Source: Yersinia rochesterensis (GTDB lineage Bacteria > Pseudomonadota > Gammaproteobacteria > Enterobacterales > Enterobacteriaceae). From it: DNA of 64,000 nt. Each line of letters begins with the position of its first letter. The stretch's first letter is position 1. The notes beneath the pieces are model-generated. The model was not told where the DNA came from, ran no database searches, and was given only the letters and a program-made list of their open reading frames with translations. This document shows, one piece after another, positions 46,019 through 59,250 of this stretch. The stretch lies in assembly GCF_003600645.1 (NCBI RefSeq), contig NZ_CP032482.1, positions 1-64,000 of the forward strand, given 5' to 3'. The position numbers were made by a program, and so were the translations under genes.

Positions 46019-47743
46019 TTATTGCCCTGCTATGCCATGCACCTCGCCGTGCTGCATTGTTTGGTTAACTTGCTGCCCGTGGCTATCAGTGGCTTGCAGA
46101 GAGCCATTAAGGGTTGGTTTCAATGGCTTATCTGCTGCCAAGTTACCTTTTATCTGCAATTTCAAATTACCCAGCCCTTGCAGCGGTAGTCCTTGTCGCG
46201 ATAATATTGGCCAGCCCCAATTTTGTAAAATGTTAAGGTCGACAGAGCGGCTAGTCAGCGCGAGTGAGAAGGTTCTGGCGGGTGTTTGGTCAATCGTGGC
46301 GCTGGCTTCCAGCAATCCCTCTGTAGTGAAAGCACTTAAATCACTCACTGTAATTTGTTGTTCATTAGCGCTCAGAGCTAATGATGGGCGGCGGACATCG
46401 TTTTTATTAAAAGTGGCATTTCCGGCATTCAACATTAATGAGCCAGACCACACTCCCCACTGATGATTTTTGGCGAGCTGTAAATTAGTCCCCGCCGCAT
46501 CCAGTGAAGTCATTTGGAATGGGAAGTCTGGGCTGATATCAATCAACAAGTTACGGTTAGCACTTAACTTGTTGATATAGACCTCAGACAACCAGTTTGG
46601 CAGTGTTTGCTGCCATTGCTGCTTCCAGTCAGTGGGGAGGGTATAAACCAGAGCCACCAGTGTCAGCTCATCGAGTTGTAGGCGGTGAGTATCCCGTTCC
46701 CAGTTCCCCTTGGTTCTTAATAGGCCATCTTGCCAACGAGTGGAAAGCTGGTTAATTGCTACCCCTGCTGGCGATAATGCTAATGTCGCGATAGGGTCAA
46801 TCAGATGAATATTACCTTTAATAATGTCACCGGCATTGAGAGATAATTCCCCATCATCACTTTGCCAATCACCTTGCTTAAACGTGATATTTTTAAGGGT
46901 GAGATCTAAATCATTAAACGCCCAATTTTTCCCTTCAACCCGCGCATCAATTAAATCAAAGCGTTTCAGCGTAATGGGAGGAAATTGTAAAAATGTATTC
47001 CAGACATCTTCTAATGCTACCGAGGTTTGCAGGCGAATATTACTCAAGCGCAAGCGATCGACCAGCCAACTTCCGTCAGCGGATTGACTGGCATTGCCAG
47101 TCAGCTCCCCTTGTGCGATATCAGCCCCGAAATTATTCAAAGTGAGAGTGTTTTTCTGTATTGAACCTTGCAGATACAGTTTTTCAGCGGTGATGCCATT
47201 GATGGTCAAAGAACCCGCGCTGAACTGAAATTGGGCATTTTCACCCAGACTATTACCGGATAGTGGCTGCCAAGGAATCAGCCCGCCATTGATTTGTTGC
47301 CCAACCACTTTCCACTGACCAGCCGCATTTTGCGGCTCAATAGTGGTATTCAGCGCCATATTGGTCAGCCGCAAAGTATCAGCCTGCAAAGGTAGCGGTG
47401 ATGTGCTGTTATTGAGGGTTAAACTACCATTTTGCAAATTAAGGCTGAGAAAATGGCGAGGCTCGGTCAGTTGTTGCCAGCCCAGACCAAATACGGCCTG
47501 CTGAGCAATAAGAAATGGAGGTTGCTTGGCCCGCCCTAGCGTGACATCAGTAAAGCTGATTTGCCCAGGTTGTGACCATGAGTGGTCTATTTTCCCCAGA
47601 GAGAGGCGATATTCACTGTTATCACTGACCCAACGGCTTAACCAACCAGCAGTCCAGCTAGTTTGAAGCAGTACATAGCACAGCACTATAGACAGTACTA
47701 ATAGCAGTAATAACGTTAGCAGCACTTTCCCGAGAAATTTCAT
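46019..47743 (-). CDS. yicH: YicH, AsmA-family envelope protein
   Basis: A 574-residue AsmA-like protein with one N-terminal membrane anchor (about residues 5-28, VLLTLLLLLVLSIVLCYVLL) and a long beta-rich periplasmic part. Other AsmA-family members bridge inner and outer membranes in phospholipid transport; YicH itself is poorly known. It matches E. coli YicH from MKFLGKVLL at 47743. The frame is open to 47815 but the extra 24 residues are not family-like. Downstream of xanP with a terminator between. Confidence 0.93.
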   Translation of the reverse strand: MKFLGKVLLTLLLLLVLSIVLCYVLLQTSWTAGWLSRWVSDNSEYRLSLGKIDHSWSQPGQISFTDVTLGRAKQPPFLIAQQAVFGLGWQQLTEPRHFLSLNLQNGSLTLNNSTSPLPLQADTLRLTNMALNTTIEPQNAAGQWKVVGQQINGGLIPWQPLSGNSLGENAQFQFSAGSLTINGITAEKLYLQGSIQKNTLTLNNFGADIAQGELTGNASQSADGSWLVDRLRLSNIRLQTSVALEDVWNTFLQFPPITLKRFDLIDARVEGKNWAFNDLDLTLKNITFKQGDWQSDDGELSLNAGDIIKGNIHLIDPIATLALSPAGVAINQLSTRWQDGLLRTKGNWERDTHRLQLDELTLVALVYTLPTDWKQQWQQTLPNWLSEVYINKLSANRNLLIDISPDFPFQMTSLDAAGTNLQLAKNHQWGVWSGSLMLNAGNATFNKNDVRRPSLALSANEQQITVSDLSAFTTEGLLEASATIDQTPARTFSLALTSRSVDLNILQNWGWPILSRQGLPLQGLGNLKLQIKGNLAADKPLKPTLNGSLQATDSHGQQVNQTMQHGEVHGIAGQ

Positions 47744-47831
47744 CCGGTATTTCCACGCCAGTCTGTATACGGAACTCTGTTTATGCCGCAAATTGTTCAT
47801 TAGCTCAATAGACAATCAGTTATCGGGGCAT

Positions 47832-47867
47832 AAAAAAATGGCCGGTGTCTTTTCCGACTGGCCATTT
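47832..47867 (-). terminator. xanP terminator
   Basis: On the minus strand AATGGCCAGTC ... GACACCGGCCATT followed by a run of seven T, just after the xanP stop. Confidence 0.85.
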
Positions 47868-47889
47868 CAGTGACGTATTAGCGTAAAGA

Positions 47890-49275
47890 TTATTTTTCTT
47901 CTGGGAAGAGTAAGTTAAGTACGATGGCAGTAATACCGCCAGCGGCAATTCCGGAAGAAAGCAGAGTTTTGATCCAGTCAGGTGCAAATTGCAGAATCAG
48001 TGGTTGCTGTGCCACACCCATACCGACCGCCAATGACAACGCCATAATCATAATCGCACGGCGGTTAAGGGTTTCGCGAGAGACGATCCGCACACCGGAA
48101 GCGGCAATCGTGCCGAACATGACGAGAGTTGCGCCGCCCAGCACGGGTTCTGGAATATGCTGCACAAACCCAGCCACCGCAGGGAATAGGCCCAGAACAA
48201 TCAGCATCAGTGCAACCACAAAACCGACATAGCGGCTGGCAACCCCGGTCAACTGGATAACTCCATTGTTTTGGCCAAAGCAGGAGTTCGGGAAAGTGTT
48301 AAACACGGCGGAAAGCATGGAGTTCAAACCATTTGCTAACACACCGCCCTTCAGGCGTTTCATGTACAACGGGCCACGAACCGGTTGCTCTGATACATCT
48401 GAGGTTGCGGTGATATCCCCGATGGTTTCAAGTGAGGTCACCATGAAGATAAGCATCAGCGGCACCAGCAGGTTCCAGTCAAAAGACAAACCATAGTACA
48501 GCGGCGTTGGGATGGTAATCAGGGCGGTGTCTACGACTGGGCGGCTTTCAGGCAACATACCTAGCGCCCACGCCAACAGATAACCCACTGCCATGGCGAT
48601 AACCAAAGAGGCCACTCGTAGATACGGATTGCGCTGGCGGTTCAGTAAAATAATGACTAACAGCACGGAGCCGGCTAATAAGAGATTTTTAGGTGAGCCA
48701 AAAGTATGGTCGCTCATCGCACCATAACCGCCACCAATAGATGTCAGCCCAACTTGAATCAATGACAGGCCGATAATCATCACCACAATACCGGATACCA
48801 GAGGGGTGATAATGCGGCGCGCCAGATGCAAGAAACGGGAAAGTATAATTTCGGTACAGGACGCAACCATCAAGGTACCGAACAAGGCCGCCATCATGGT
48901 CGGGATATCAGCCCCACCATTTTTCAGCGCCAAACCGCCCATAATCAGCGGAGAAACAAAGTTAAAACTGGTGCCCTGAATGGATAACAGGCCAGAGCCC
49001 ACCGGCCCCCAAGTTTTAATTTGCAGCAGCGACGCCAGGCCGGAGGCAAACAGTGACATGCTGATAATGCGCTGGGTATCTTCCGCTGGCAGCCCTAGCG
49101 CCTGACAAATTAGCAGGCCGGGGGTTATCACCGCGACAAACATAGCCAATAAATGTTGGCATGCGGCAAACAAAGTTTGGGTGAGTGGCGGGCGGTCTTC
49201 TAAACGATAAATGAGTTCGCTGGGGCGAGTTGTTGTTTGCTGCGGTGCATCAAGTTCGGCGGATTGCGTAGACAT
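47890..49275 (-). CDS. xanP: XanP (YicE), xanthine:H+ symporter
   Basis: A 461-residue NCS2-family purine permease with about fourteen hydrophobic segments. The NCS2 signature region [19 protein letters not shown] (here TSLETIGDI) is near residue 274, and the motif [19 protein letters not shown] near residue 325 carries residues that bind xanthine in E. coli XanP. The start [13 protein letters not shown] at 49275 matches the family better than the upstream ATG at 49326. Divergent from gltS. Confidence 0.95.
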   Translation of the reverse strand: MSTQSAELDAPQQTTTRPSELIYRLEDRPPLTQTLFAACQHLLAMFVAVITPGLLICQALGLPAEDTQRIISMSLFASGLASLLQIKTWGPVGSGLLSIQGTSFNFVSPLIMGGLALKNGGADIPTMMAALFGTLMVASCTEIILSRFLHLARRIITPLVSGIVVMIIGLSLIQVGLTSIGGGYGAMSDHTFGSPKNLLLAGSVLLVIILLNRQRNPYLRVASLVIAMAVGYLLAWALGMLPESRPVVDTALITIPTPLYYGLSFDWNLLVPLMLIFMVTSLETIGDITATSDVSEQPVRGPLYMKRLKGGVLANGLNSMLSAVFNTFPNSCFGQNNGVIQLTGVASRYVGFVVALMLIVLGLFPAVAGFVQHIPEPVLGGATLVMFGTIAASGVRIVSRETLNRRAIMIMALSLAVGMGVAQQPLILQFAPDWIKTLLSSGIAAGGITAIVLNLLFPEEK

Positions 49276-49513
49276 GGAGTGGCATTCCCGGATCGGCAAA
49301 GAGGGCATTTTAATGATCCGCCTCACAAAAGCAATCGGTTGCGCTGTGTTTTCTTAAATATTCTTGTTTGCCGCTAGTTCATGTTTTTCTTTTACTAAAC
49401 TTGTAATCGAGAGGATTTTTTTTTCTAATCCTCTTCTTACTGCTTTGGCGTTTATTAAGGAACTGTCTAACGTCATATTTTTATTCGATATTTTAATCGC
49501 ATGGAGTACCAAG

Positions 49514-50728
49514 ATGTTTCATCTCGATACCTACGGCACGCTAGTCGCGGCCTGTCTGGTTTTATTGTTAGGCCGAAAACTCGTACAAACAGTCCCTTTT
49601 CTAAAAAAGTACACTATTCCAGAACCTGTTGCCGGTGGCCTGCTGGTGGCTTTCATGATGCTGCTGATGCAAAAGACCCTCGGTTGGGAAATCAGTTTTG
49701 ATATGTCGCTGAAAGACCCCTTGATGCTGGCATTCTTTGCAACAATTGGCCTGAATGCTAACTTGGCGAGTTTACGCGCCGGTGGCAAGGCCTTGAGTGT
49801 GTTTGTCTTTGTGGTCGTTGGCTTGCTACTGATGCAGAACGCAATTGGCATCGCTCTCGCGAAGCTGATGGGTTTAGATCCGCTCATGGGCTTATTGGCT
49901 GGCTCAATTACATTATCCGGTGGGCACGGTACCGGCGCAGCATGGAGCAAAGTGTTTGTTGAACGCTATGGCTTTGAAAATGCAACTGAAGTGGCCATGG
50001 CTTGTGCAACATTTGGCCTTGTTTTGGGCGGGTTGATTGGTGGCCCAGTGGCTCGCTATCTGGTCAAACACTCTTCCACACCAGATGGCACCCCAGAAGA
50101 CAGCGAAGTACCCTCCGCTTTTGAAAAGCCTTCGGCGGGCCGCATGATAACTTCATTGGTCTTGGTCGAAACCATCGCCATGATTGCGATTTGCCTGATG
50201 GCTGGCCAAGTGATTTCTAGTGCGTTACAGGGCACGATGTTTGAGTTACCGACCTTTGTCTGCGTGTTATTCGTCGGGGTTATTCTCAGTAACACACTCG
50301 CGGTAATCGGCTTCTATAAAGTCTTTGATCGCGCGGTTTCGGTGTTGGGGAATGTCAGTTTGTCACTGTTTCTGGCAATGGCCTTGATGAGCCTGAAACT
50401 GTGGGAACTGGCTTCACTGGCATTGCCGATGTTGGTTATCTTGTCGGTACAAGCATTGGCGATGGCGCTGTACGCTATCTTTGTTACTTATCGGTTGATG
50501 GGTAAAAACTATGATGCGGCCGTGTTAGCGGCGGGCCATTGTGGTTTTGGTTTAGGTGCGACACCGACGGCCATTGCGAATATGCAGGCCATTACTGACC
50601 GTTTCGGTCCATCACATTTAGCTTTCTTGGTGGTGCCGATGGTCGGTGCGTTCTTTATTGATATCGTCAATGTGATCGTGATTAAGCTTTATCTGTTGCT
50701 GCCAATCTTCCCGGCGGTAGTGGGATAA
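49514..50728 (+). CDS. gltS: GltS, sodium/glutamate symporter
   Basis: A 404-residue ESS-family transporter with ten membrane segments and the two repeated re-entrant loops (SGGHGTGAAW near residue 136 and GHCGFGLGATPTAIANM near 340) typical of GltS. It imports glutamate with sodium. The open frame reaches back to 49364, but MFHLDTYGTLVAACLVLLLG at 49514 matches the E. coli start. The 238-bp gap to xanP should hold both promoters. Confidence 0.96.
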   Translation: MFHLDTYGTLVAACLVLLLGRKLVQTVPFLKKYTIPEPVAGGLLVAFMMLLMQKTLGWEISFDMSLKDPLMLAFFATIGLNANLASLRAGGKALSVFVFVVVGLLLMQNAIGIALAKLMGLDPLMGLLAGSITLSGGHGTGAAWSKVFVERYGFENATEVAMACATFGLVLGGLIGGPVARYLVKHSSTPDGTPEDSEVPSAFEKPSAGRMITSLVLVETIAMIAICLMAGQVISSALQGTMFELPTFVCVLFVGVILSNTLAVIGFYKVFDRAVSVLGNVSLSLFLAMALMSLKLWELASLALPMLVILSVQALAMALYAIFVTYRLMGKNYDAAVLAAGHCGFGLGATPTAIANMQAITDRFGPSHLAFLVVPMVGAFFIDIVNVIVIKLYLLLPIFPAVVG

Positions 50729-50747
50729 TTTTGTTGTAAGGATAGTC

Positions 50748-50775
50748 TTAAGGGGCGGACAAAACCGCTCCTTAA
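50748..50775. terminator. Bidirectional terminator between gltS and recG
   Basis: TTAAGGGGCGG ACAAAA CCGCTCCTTAA, stem of about ten pairs with one bulge, between the convergent stops. Confidence 0.75.
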
Positions 50776-50778
50776 TCA

Positions 50779-52860
50779 TCAAGCATTGGTATAACGCGTT
50801 CGCTCTGGTAGCCAGCGTTCTATTAATGCCTGTGCATGTTCGGGATATTGTTGATGTAGGTGGCGAGCCACTCTTTGCACTTCTGGAATCATGGCCTGAT
50901 CGCGCAGTAAATCAGCCACTTTAAACTCGGCACTGCCGGTTTGGCGCGTCCCTAATAATTCGCCGGGGCCGCGAATCTCTAAATCCCGCTGGGCGATAAC
51001 AAAACCGTCATTACTGTCGCGCAGCACTTGCAAACGCATCTGAGCCGTTTTACTCAGCGGTGTTTTGTACAGCAGAACACAGTGTGAAGCGACGGCCCCA
51101 CGGCCCACGCGGCCACGTAACTGGTGCAATTGCGCTAACCCTAACCGCTCCGGATTATCGATAATCATCAAACTGGCATTCGGTACATCAACCCCAACTT
51201 CAATCACGGTGGTAGCAACCAGTAATTGCAATTCACCTTGTTTGAAAGCCAGCATAACTGCTTGTTTTTCTGGCCCTTTCATCCGGCCATGTACCAAACC
51301 GACTTTAATCTCCGGCAAGGCAATTTTCAGCTCCTCGCAGGTAACTTCAGCGGCTTGGGCTTCCAGCAGCTCAGATTCTTCAATCAAGGTGCAGACCCAA
51401 TAAGCTTGTCGGCCCTCTTCCAAACAGGCATTTTTAACCCGTTGAATCACATCACTGCGGCGAGTGTCTGGAATCGCGACTGTCGTGACTGGGGTTCTGC
51501 CAGGGGGCAGTTCGTCAATGACCGAGGTATCGAGATCAGCATAGGCCGTCATAGCCAGCGTTCGGGGAATGGGGGTTGCTGTCATAATCAACTGGTGTGG
51601 ATGGAAGCCTTGCTCCTCACCCTTTTCCCATAACGCGAGCCGCTGGTGAACACCAAAACGATGCTGCTCATCAATAATAACTAGTGCTAATCCAGAAAAC
51701 TGCACTTGTTCCTGAAACATGGCGTGAGTACCCACGACCATGGCGACCTGACCACTGGCGACAGCTTCTTGTTGTGCCAGCCGTGCTTTGCCTTTTTGTT
51801 TCCCAGCCAGCCAGCCCACTTGTAAACCTAACGGTTCCAGCCATTGGCGGAAAGTATTGGCATGCTGTTCAGCCAATAACTCAGTGGGAGCCATCAACGC
51901 GACCTGCTTACCATGGGTAATAGCACGCAGTGCGGCCAGTGCGGCAACCAGTGTTTTTCCCGAGCCAACGTCCCCTTGAATCAGCCGCATCATCGGGAAA
52001 TTATGTGTCATATCTTGCTCGATTTCCGCCACAACCCGCTGTTGGGCTTGGGTTGGCGTGAAAGGCAGTGCCGCAAGAAAACGTTGTTTAAGTTGTTCTT
52101 CGGGCAATAAGGATAGCGCCCGATAACTTTGTGCTCCCGCCCTGACTGCCAGCATGCTGAGGTTATGGGCCAGCAGTTCTTCCATTATCAGCCGCCGTTG
52201 AGCAGGATGCTTGCCTTGTTCTAACTCGGCTAGTTGAATGTCTGCTGGTGGACGATGCAAAGTATGAATCGCTTCTGGCAGGCTGATCAGCGAGCGGCTT
52301 AATTCAATCGGCAACAATTCAGCAATGACGCTGGAATCCAGCATCGCCAGAGCTTGATCAATAAGTTTACGCAAAGTTGCTTGGCGAATACCTTCCGTTG
52401 TGGGGTAAACGGGGGTCAATGACTCTTGTAATTCAACACCGATATTTTCGCCATGCACCCGATATTCTGGGTGAATGATTTCAGGGCCAGTATTTCCCCG
52501 TTTAGCCTCACCATAGGCAATTACATGCTTACCCGGCGATAAGCTGTTTTTCATTGCGGCATTAAAATTGAAAAAGCGCAGGGTGAGCACACCGCTACCG
52601 TCGCTGATTTGGCAGGTCATCATGCGGCGGCGGCCAAAACTGATATCAGAGCGGAGAACTTCACCTTCAACAGTGACGGAAAGGCCGGGCAACAGATCGC
52701 CAATTCGGTATAGTCGTGTGCGATCTTCGTAACGTAGCGGAAGGTGAAGCAGTAGGTCTTGAATGGTTTCCAGACCCATCTTAGCCAGTTTTCCGGCCTG
52801 ACTCGCGCCAACACCGGAAAGTGTACTGAGGGGTACGGCATCCAGTAGGCGGCCTTTCAT
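50779..52860 (-). CDS. recG: RecG, ATP-dependent DNA helicase for branched DNA
   Basis: A 693-residue superfamily 2 helicase that remodels stalled forks and Holliday junctions. The N-terminal wedge/OB domain (about 1-150) is followed by helicase motifs: Walker A GDVGSGKT at 296-303, motif II DEQH near 397, motif III TATPIPRT, and motif VI QLRGRVGRG near 605. The TRG motif region ends the protein. The start abuts the trmH stop (52860/52861). Last gene of gmk-rpoZ-spoT-trmH-recG. Confidence 0.97.
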   Translation of the reverse strand: MKGRLLDAVPLSTLSGVGASQAGKLAKMGLETIQDLLLHLPLRYEDRTRLYRIGDLLPGLSVTVEGEVLRSDISFGRRRMMTCQISDGSGVLTLRFFNFNAAMKNSLSPGKHVIAYGEAKRGNTGPEIIHPEYRVHGENIGVELQESLTPVYPTTEGIRQATLRKLIDQALAMLDSSVIAELLPIELSRSLISLPEAIHTLHRPPADIQLAELEQGKHPAQRRLIMEELLAHNLSMLAVRAGAQSYRALSLLPEEQLKQRFLAALPFTPTQAQQRVVAEIEQDMTHNFPMMRLIQGDVGSGKTLVAALAALRAITHGKQVALMAPTELLAEQHANTFRQWLEPLGLQVGWLAGKQKGKARLAQQEAVASGQVAMVVGTHAMFQEQVQFSGLALVIIDEQHRFGVHQRLALWEKGEEQGFHPHQLIMTATPIPRTLAMTAYADLDTSVIDELPPGRTPVTTVAIPDTRRSDVIQRVKNACLEEGRQAYWVCTLIEESELLEAQAAEVTCEELKIALPEIKVGLVHGRMKGPEKQAVMLAFKQGELQLLVATTVIEVGVDVPNASLMIIDNPERLGLAQLHQLRGRVGRGAVASHCVLLYKTPLSKTAQMRLQVLRDSNDGFVIAQRDLEIRGPGELLGTRQTGSAEFKVADLLRDQAMIPEVQRVARHLHQQYPEHAQALIERWLPERTRYTNA

Positions 52861-53553
52861 TTAAGACTCCGTGGATTGCATGGCTGACCACCATTGCACA
52901 TCAGCGATAACCTGGCCTTGCTCATCAATATGAGGCCGGGGAAGCCCTTTGCGTTTAGCCACTTGCGCCAGCACCGGGTAGCCACCTTCAAATAATAGCC
53001 GCTGTTGCTCATCTTCTGACAAAACACTTTGTGTTCGGTGATACATACCGGCATTTTGCCGCTGCCGCTGGGCTTCATATAAAAGGAGTGCTGAAGCGAC
53101 TGATACATTCAGGGATTGCACCATTCCGATCATCGGAATAATGATGTCTTTATCAGCCATTGCCAAAGCTTCTTTAGATATCCCCGTTTTTTCCTGCCCC
53201 ATTAAAATACAAGTTGGACGAGTATAATCAATTTCACGAAAATCAACTGCTTTATCAGATAGATGCGTCGCAAGTATTTGCATACCTTGCGATTTTAAAT
53301 GAGTTATAGCATCGGTAATATCAGAGTGTGTTTTTACCTGAACCCAGCTGTTGCTACCGGCAGCCGAAGAGAGCCGCGTGTACATTTCAGGGGTAGGCCA
53401 AATCGCGTGAATCTGATGAATGCCGACGGCATCAGCAGTGCGAATAATCGCGGAGACATTATGAGGTTTATGTACTTGCTCCAGACAAACCGTCAAATCC
53501 GGCTGCCTGGTAGCAAGCATTTCACAAATCCGCGCATAGCGTTGAGGATTCAT
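52861..53553 (-). CDS. trmH: TrmH (SpoU), tRNA (Gm18) 2'-O-methyltransferase
   Basis: A 230-residue SPOUT-family methyltransferase that modifies G18 in the tRNA D-loop. The three SPOUT motifs are seen: motif 1 VHKPHNVSAIIRTADAVG near residue 26, motif 2 ILMGQEKTGIS near 115, and motif 3 IPMIGMVQSLNVSVASALLLYE near 139. It sits 5 bp after spoT and directly before recG, as in E. coli. Confidence 0.96.
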   Translation of the reverse strand: MNPQRYARICEMLATRQPDLTVCLEQVHKPHNVSAIIRTADAVGIHQIHAIWPTPEMYTRLSSAAGSNSWVQVKTHSDITDAITHLKSQGMQILATHLSDKAVDFREIDYTRPTCILMGQEKTGISKEALAMADKDIIIPMIGMVQSLNVSVASALLLYEAQRQRQNAGMYHRTQSVLSEDEQQRLLFEGGYPVLAQVAKRKGLPRPHIDEQGQVIADVQWWSAMQSTES

Positions 53554-53558
53554 AGGCG

Positions 53559-55661
53559 TTAATTACGGTTACGGCTGACTTTGACCACATCTGGCATGAT
53601 ACGAATCTTACGCATAATGTTAGCCAGATGGACTCGGTCACGAGTAGTCAGGCGAATAAAGGCGCTGTATACCCGGCCATCTTTCTCTTCAGTATTCAGG
53701 CTTTGAATATTTGATTCGGCCGCATTAATTGCCGCAGTCAGATTTGCCAAGGCACCTTGCTGGTTGAACATATCGACTTTAATTTCAGCAATAAATTCTT
53801 GTTCAGTCTCTTGGTCCCATTCAACCGCCATAAACTTCTCTGGCTCTTTTTGGTAGCCACGGATATTACGGCAGGACTCATGATGGATAACCAAACCTTT
53901 GCCGGGGCTGATATGGGCGATAATTGGGTCACCCGGAATTGGGCGGCAGCACTTGGCAAAGGTAATCAGGACGCCATCGGCACCTTTAATTGCCAGGTTA
54001 CGGGTACCAGAAGTTGCCAGCGTGGATGGGTCACCCAAGAGGTTTTTCGCCACCACCACACTCATTGCATTACCCAGCCCAATCTCCGCCAGCAAATCAT
54101 CCAGCGTTGCTAACTTCATACGATCCAATTCATGTTTGATATTTTCTTCAGAAATATCAGACAGTTTTCGGCCATTTCCTAAAGCATGATTCAGTAATCG
54201 GCGACCAAGGCTTACCGATTCATCACGTTTAAGGTTTTTCAGCAATTGACGAATTTTGGCGCGAGCTTTCGAGCTGACAACAAAATTCAGCCAAGCGGCA
54301 TTTGGTCGCGCACCCGGAGCGGTAATTATCTCAACAGTTTGGCCACTGCTGAGTGACTGAGAAAGTGGATAGGGCTGACGATCAACGCGCGCGCCGACAC
54401 AAGCATGGCCAATATCAGTATGCACGGCATAAGCAAAATCGACAGGTGTTGCACCGGCAGGCAATTCAACAATGCGCCCTTCTGGGGTGAAAACGTAAAT
54501 CTCATCAGGGAACAAATCAGATTTTACGCTTTCAATAAATTCAAATGAGCTGCCCGCGCTTTGCTGTAATTCCAGCAAGCTTTGCATCCAGCGCTGAGCG
54601 CGGATCTGTGCGGTGGTGCCGGACTCACCTTGCTCTTTATAAGCCCAGTGTGCTGCAACCCCCATTTCGGCCATCTGATCCATATCTTCAGTACGGATTT
54701 GTACCTCTACCGGAACTCCATGAGGGCCGATTAATGAGGTATGCAACGATTGATAGCCGTTAGCCTTAGGAATAGCAATATAGTCTTTTACTCGGCTAGG
54801 GCGGGGTTTATACAGGCTATGAGCTTGCCCCAGCACGCGATAGCAAGTATCGACTTCTTTAACGATAACCCGAAAAGCATAGATATCCATGATGGAGTGA
54901 AAACGCTGCTCCTTCAGGTTCATCTTGCAATAGATTGAGTAGAGATGCTTTTCTCGACCACTGACGCGGCAAGGTATCCCAGCTTCCGTCAGACGCCCTT
55001 CAATTTCCGCCAAGATTTTTTGGATCATTTCTTTGCGGTTACCACGTGCGGCTTTCACCACTTCTTTAATCACGCGGTAGCGATTGGGATAAAGCGCTTC
55101 AAAACCCAGCTCTTCCAGCTCGGTTTTTAAATGGTGAATACCCAACCGGTGAGCCAGTGGGCTATATATTTCAAGGGTTTCGCGGGCAATACGGCGACGT
55201 TTATCCGGGCGCAAAGAGCCCAGCGTTCGCATGTTATGGGTGCGGTCAGCCAGTTTGATCAAAATGACGCGGATATCCTGCACCATCGCCATGATCATTT
55301 TGCGGAAGTTCTCCGCCTGGGCTTCTTTCTTATCGCGGAAGTTCAGTTTATCGAGTTTAGAAACGCCCTCGACCAGCTCGGCTACGCTTTTCCCAAACAA
55401 CTGCTCCATATCTTGATAAGTAGCAGGGGTATCTTCAATGACGTCATGTAACAGCGCCGCCATTAAGGTTTCGTAATCGAGCCGCATCTCCGCAAGAATA
55501 CAGGCCACAGCAACCGGGTGAGTGATATAGGGCTCACCACTGGAGCGTGTCTGACCCTCGTGAGCATCACGTGCGACAAGGTATGCCTGTTTGAGGCGCT
55601 TAATCTGCTCCTCTGGCAGGTAACGTAGAATCAGCAGATTCAGGCTTTCAAACAGGTACAA
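53559..55661 (-). CDS. spoT: SpoT, (p)ppGpp synthetase/hydrolase
   Basis: A 700-residue bifunctional stringent-response enzyme. The HD hydrolase domain has LHDVIEDTP with His72-Asp73, and the (weak) synthetase domain follows at about 230-340. TGS is near residue 390 (DEIYVFTPEGRIVELP), then helical and ACT domains to the end. It degrades ppGpp and makes it under carbon, iron or fatty-acid stress. It follows rpoZ by 18 bp. All HD residues appear intact. Confidence 0.98.
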   Translation of the reverse strand: MYLFESLNLLILRYLPEEQIKRLKQAYLVARDAHEGQTRSSGEPYITHPVAVACILAEMRLDYETLMAALLHDVIEDTPATYQDMEQLFGKSVAELVEGVSKLDKLNFRDKKEAQAENFRKMIMAMVQDIRVILIKLADRTHNMRTLGSLRPDKRRRIARETLEIYSPLAHRLGIHHLKTELEELGFEALYPNRYRVIKEVVKAARGNRKEMIQKILAEIEGRLTEAGIPCRVSGREKHLYSIYCKMNLKEQRFHSIMDIYAFRVIVKEVDTCYRVLGQAHSLYKPRPSRVKDYIAIPKANGYQSLHTSLIGPHGVPVEVQIRTEDMDQMAEMGVAAHWAYKEQGESGTTAQIRAQRWMQSLLELQQSAGSSFEFIESVKSDLFPDEIYVFTPEGRIVELPAGATPVDFAYAVHTDIGHACVGARVDRQPYPLSQSLSSGQTVEIITAPGARPNAAWLNFVVSSKARAKIRQLLKNLKRDESVSLGRRLLNHALGNGRKLSDISEENIKHELDRMKLATLDDLLAEIGLGNAMSVVVAKNLLGDPSTLATSGTRNLAIKGADGVLITFAKCCRPIPGDPIIAHISPGKGLVIHHESCRNIRGYQKEPEKFMAVEWDQETEQEFIAEIKVDMFNQQGALANLTAAINAAESNIQSLNTEEKDGRVYSAFIRLTTRDRVHLANIMRKIRIMPDVVKVSRNRN

Positions 55662-55679
55662 AGTAGACTCGCTGTCTAA

Positions 55680-55955
55680 TTAACGACGACCTTCAGCAAT
55701 CGCGGTTACCGCTTGGATCTCTGCGGCTTCCTGCTCTTGCTGTTCTTGGCGTTCACGTACATCGAGAATCTGATTTGTAATCAGGCCTTCTTCGATTTCG
55801 CGCAGCGCAATCACAGTGACTTTATCGTTTTCTTCTGGAACCAGTGCGTCTTTACCGCCGGACTGGATTTGACGTGCCCGACGAGCAGCGACCAACACCA
55901 GGTCAAAACGGTTACCAATTTTCTCTACAGCGTCTTGAACAGTTACGCGTGCCAT
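55680..55955 (-). CDS. rpoZ: RpoZ, RNA polymerase omega subunit
   Basis: A 91-residue omega subunit starting [20 protein letters not shown], which folds around the beta-prime C terminus and forms ppGpp site 1. Exact E. coli length. It is followed directly by spoT, so the target of ppGpp and the enzyme that controls ppGpp share a transcript. Confidence 0.98.
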
Positions 55956-56009
55956 AATTCTGCTACTCCACAGGTGACGAAATGACTGGGCATGATACTG
56001 AAACTCTGT

Positions 56010-56642
<633 letters not shown>

Positions 56643-56919
56643 TCAGTTGATTAGGTTGATATGTAGAAAGCAGAAGTGTGAATCTCCGCACAGTATACAC
56701 GGCTGTAACGCGTCATGCAGCGTTACAACACATTTCACCTCAATGTTTCGCCCATAAACAGCACGTTTTTATGATTTTGCGGGGAGCATTGCGTAATTTC
56801 AGCTTGTTGCAGCAAGTGCAAAAGTATTATTCGGTCACTTACGCATTTAAGTTTTTTCCCCTTCGACGGACGAGCCATTTCAGGTTTTACTGCCCGCCAG
56901 CAAAGGGAGGTACTGATGA

Positions 56920-58614
<1,695 letters not shown>

Positions 58615-58629
58615 TCATCCGGGATGAGC

Positions 58630-59250
58630 TTAATGTTCTGAATGTTCATATTTGAATACGGGCAGGCCAAGGCGGAATCTCAGAGCCAGCAATCGTGCGC
58701 TTAGCCCAGTGACCAGTGTAATAATAATAACCCAGTTATGGGATAGCGGCGTGTATTGCTGTAGCGCTATGTAGATCCATGCAGCAGCAAATGATATACC
58801 GGCATAAATTTCTTTCTGAAACACCAATGGAATGCAGTTACAGAACATATCGCGCAGAACACCGCCAAATACGCCGGTAATCACAGCGGCTATGGCAGCA
58901 ATAATTGTGCTGTGGCCCATATCGAGGGCGATTTGTGCGCCAATAATAGAAAAAACAATTAGTCCGATGGCATCAAGCACTAAAAACAAATGGCGCAAAT
59001 GCTTCATTAACGGAGCCATCCAGGTTGTGACGATCGCAGCAACAGCGACAATAACAATGTATTCAGGGTGCTTAACCCACCCAAGCGGATAGTGGCCCAG
59101 CAATATATCTCTAACTGAGCCGCCACCGATAGCAGTTGCAGATGCAATGATAATGACGCCAAACATATCCATCTGACGGCGGCCTGCGGCCAGTGCACCG
59201 GTCATGGCTTCAGCGGTGATACCGATAATATAAAGAACACTGAGTAGCAT
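58630..59250 (-). CDS. yicG: YicG, TRIC-type/UPF0126 membrane protein
   Basis: A 206-residue inner-membrane protein with seven hydrophobic segments and two internal repeats of the UPF0126 (glycine transporter/TRIC) domain, each with a GGSVRD or GGVLRD motif ([15 protein letters not shown] near residue 38, [12 protein letters not shown] near 124). TRIC-type proteins are cation channels; the bacterial substrate is not settled. Convergent with ligB as in E. coli. The 316 bp upstream (59251-59566) is AT-rich and without a gene. Confidence 0.93.
   Translation of the reverse strand: MLLSVLYIIGITAEAMTGALAAGRRQMDMFGVIIIASATAIGGGSVRDILLGHYPLGWVKHPEYIVIVAVAAIVTTWMAPLMKHLRHLFLVLDAIGLIVFSIIGAQIALDMGHSTIIAAIAAVITGVFGGVLRDMFCNCIPLVFQKEIYAGISFAAAWIYIALQQYTPLSHNWVIIITLVTGLSARLLALRFRLGLPVFKYEHSEH

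Noticed and set aside
49364..49513. 50-codon hydrophobic N-terminal extension of GltS
   Set aside because: The GltS family starts at MFHLDTYGTL (49514). The upstream residues do not resemble the family and the segment is the promoter region.
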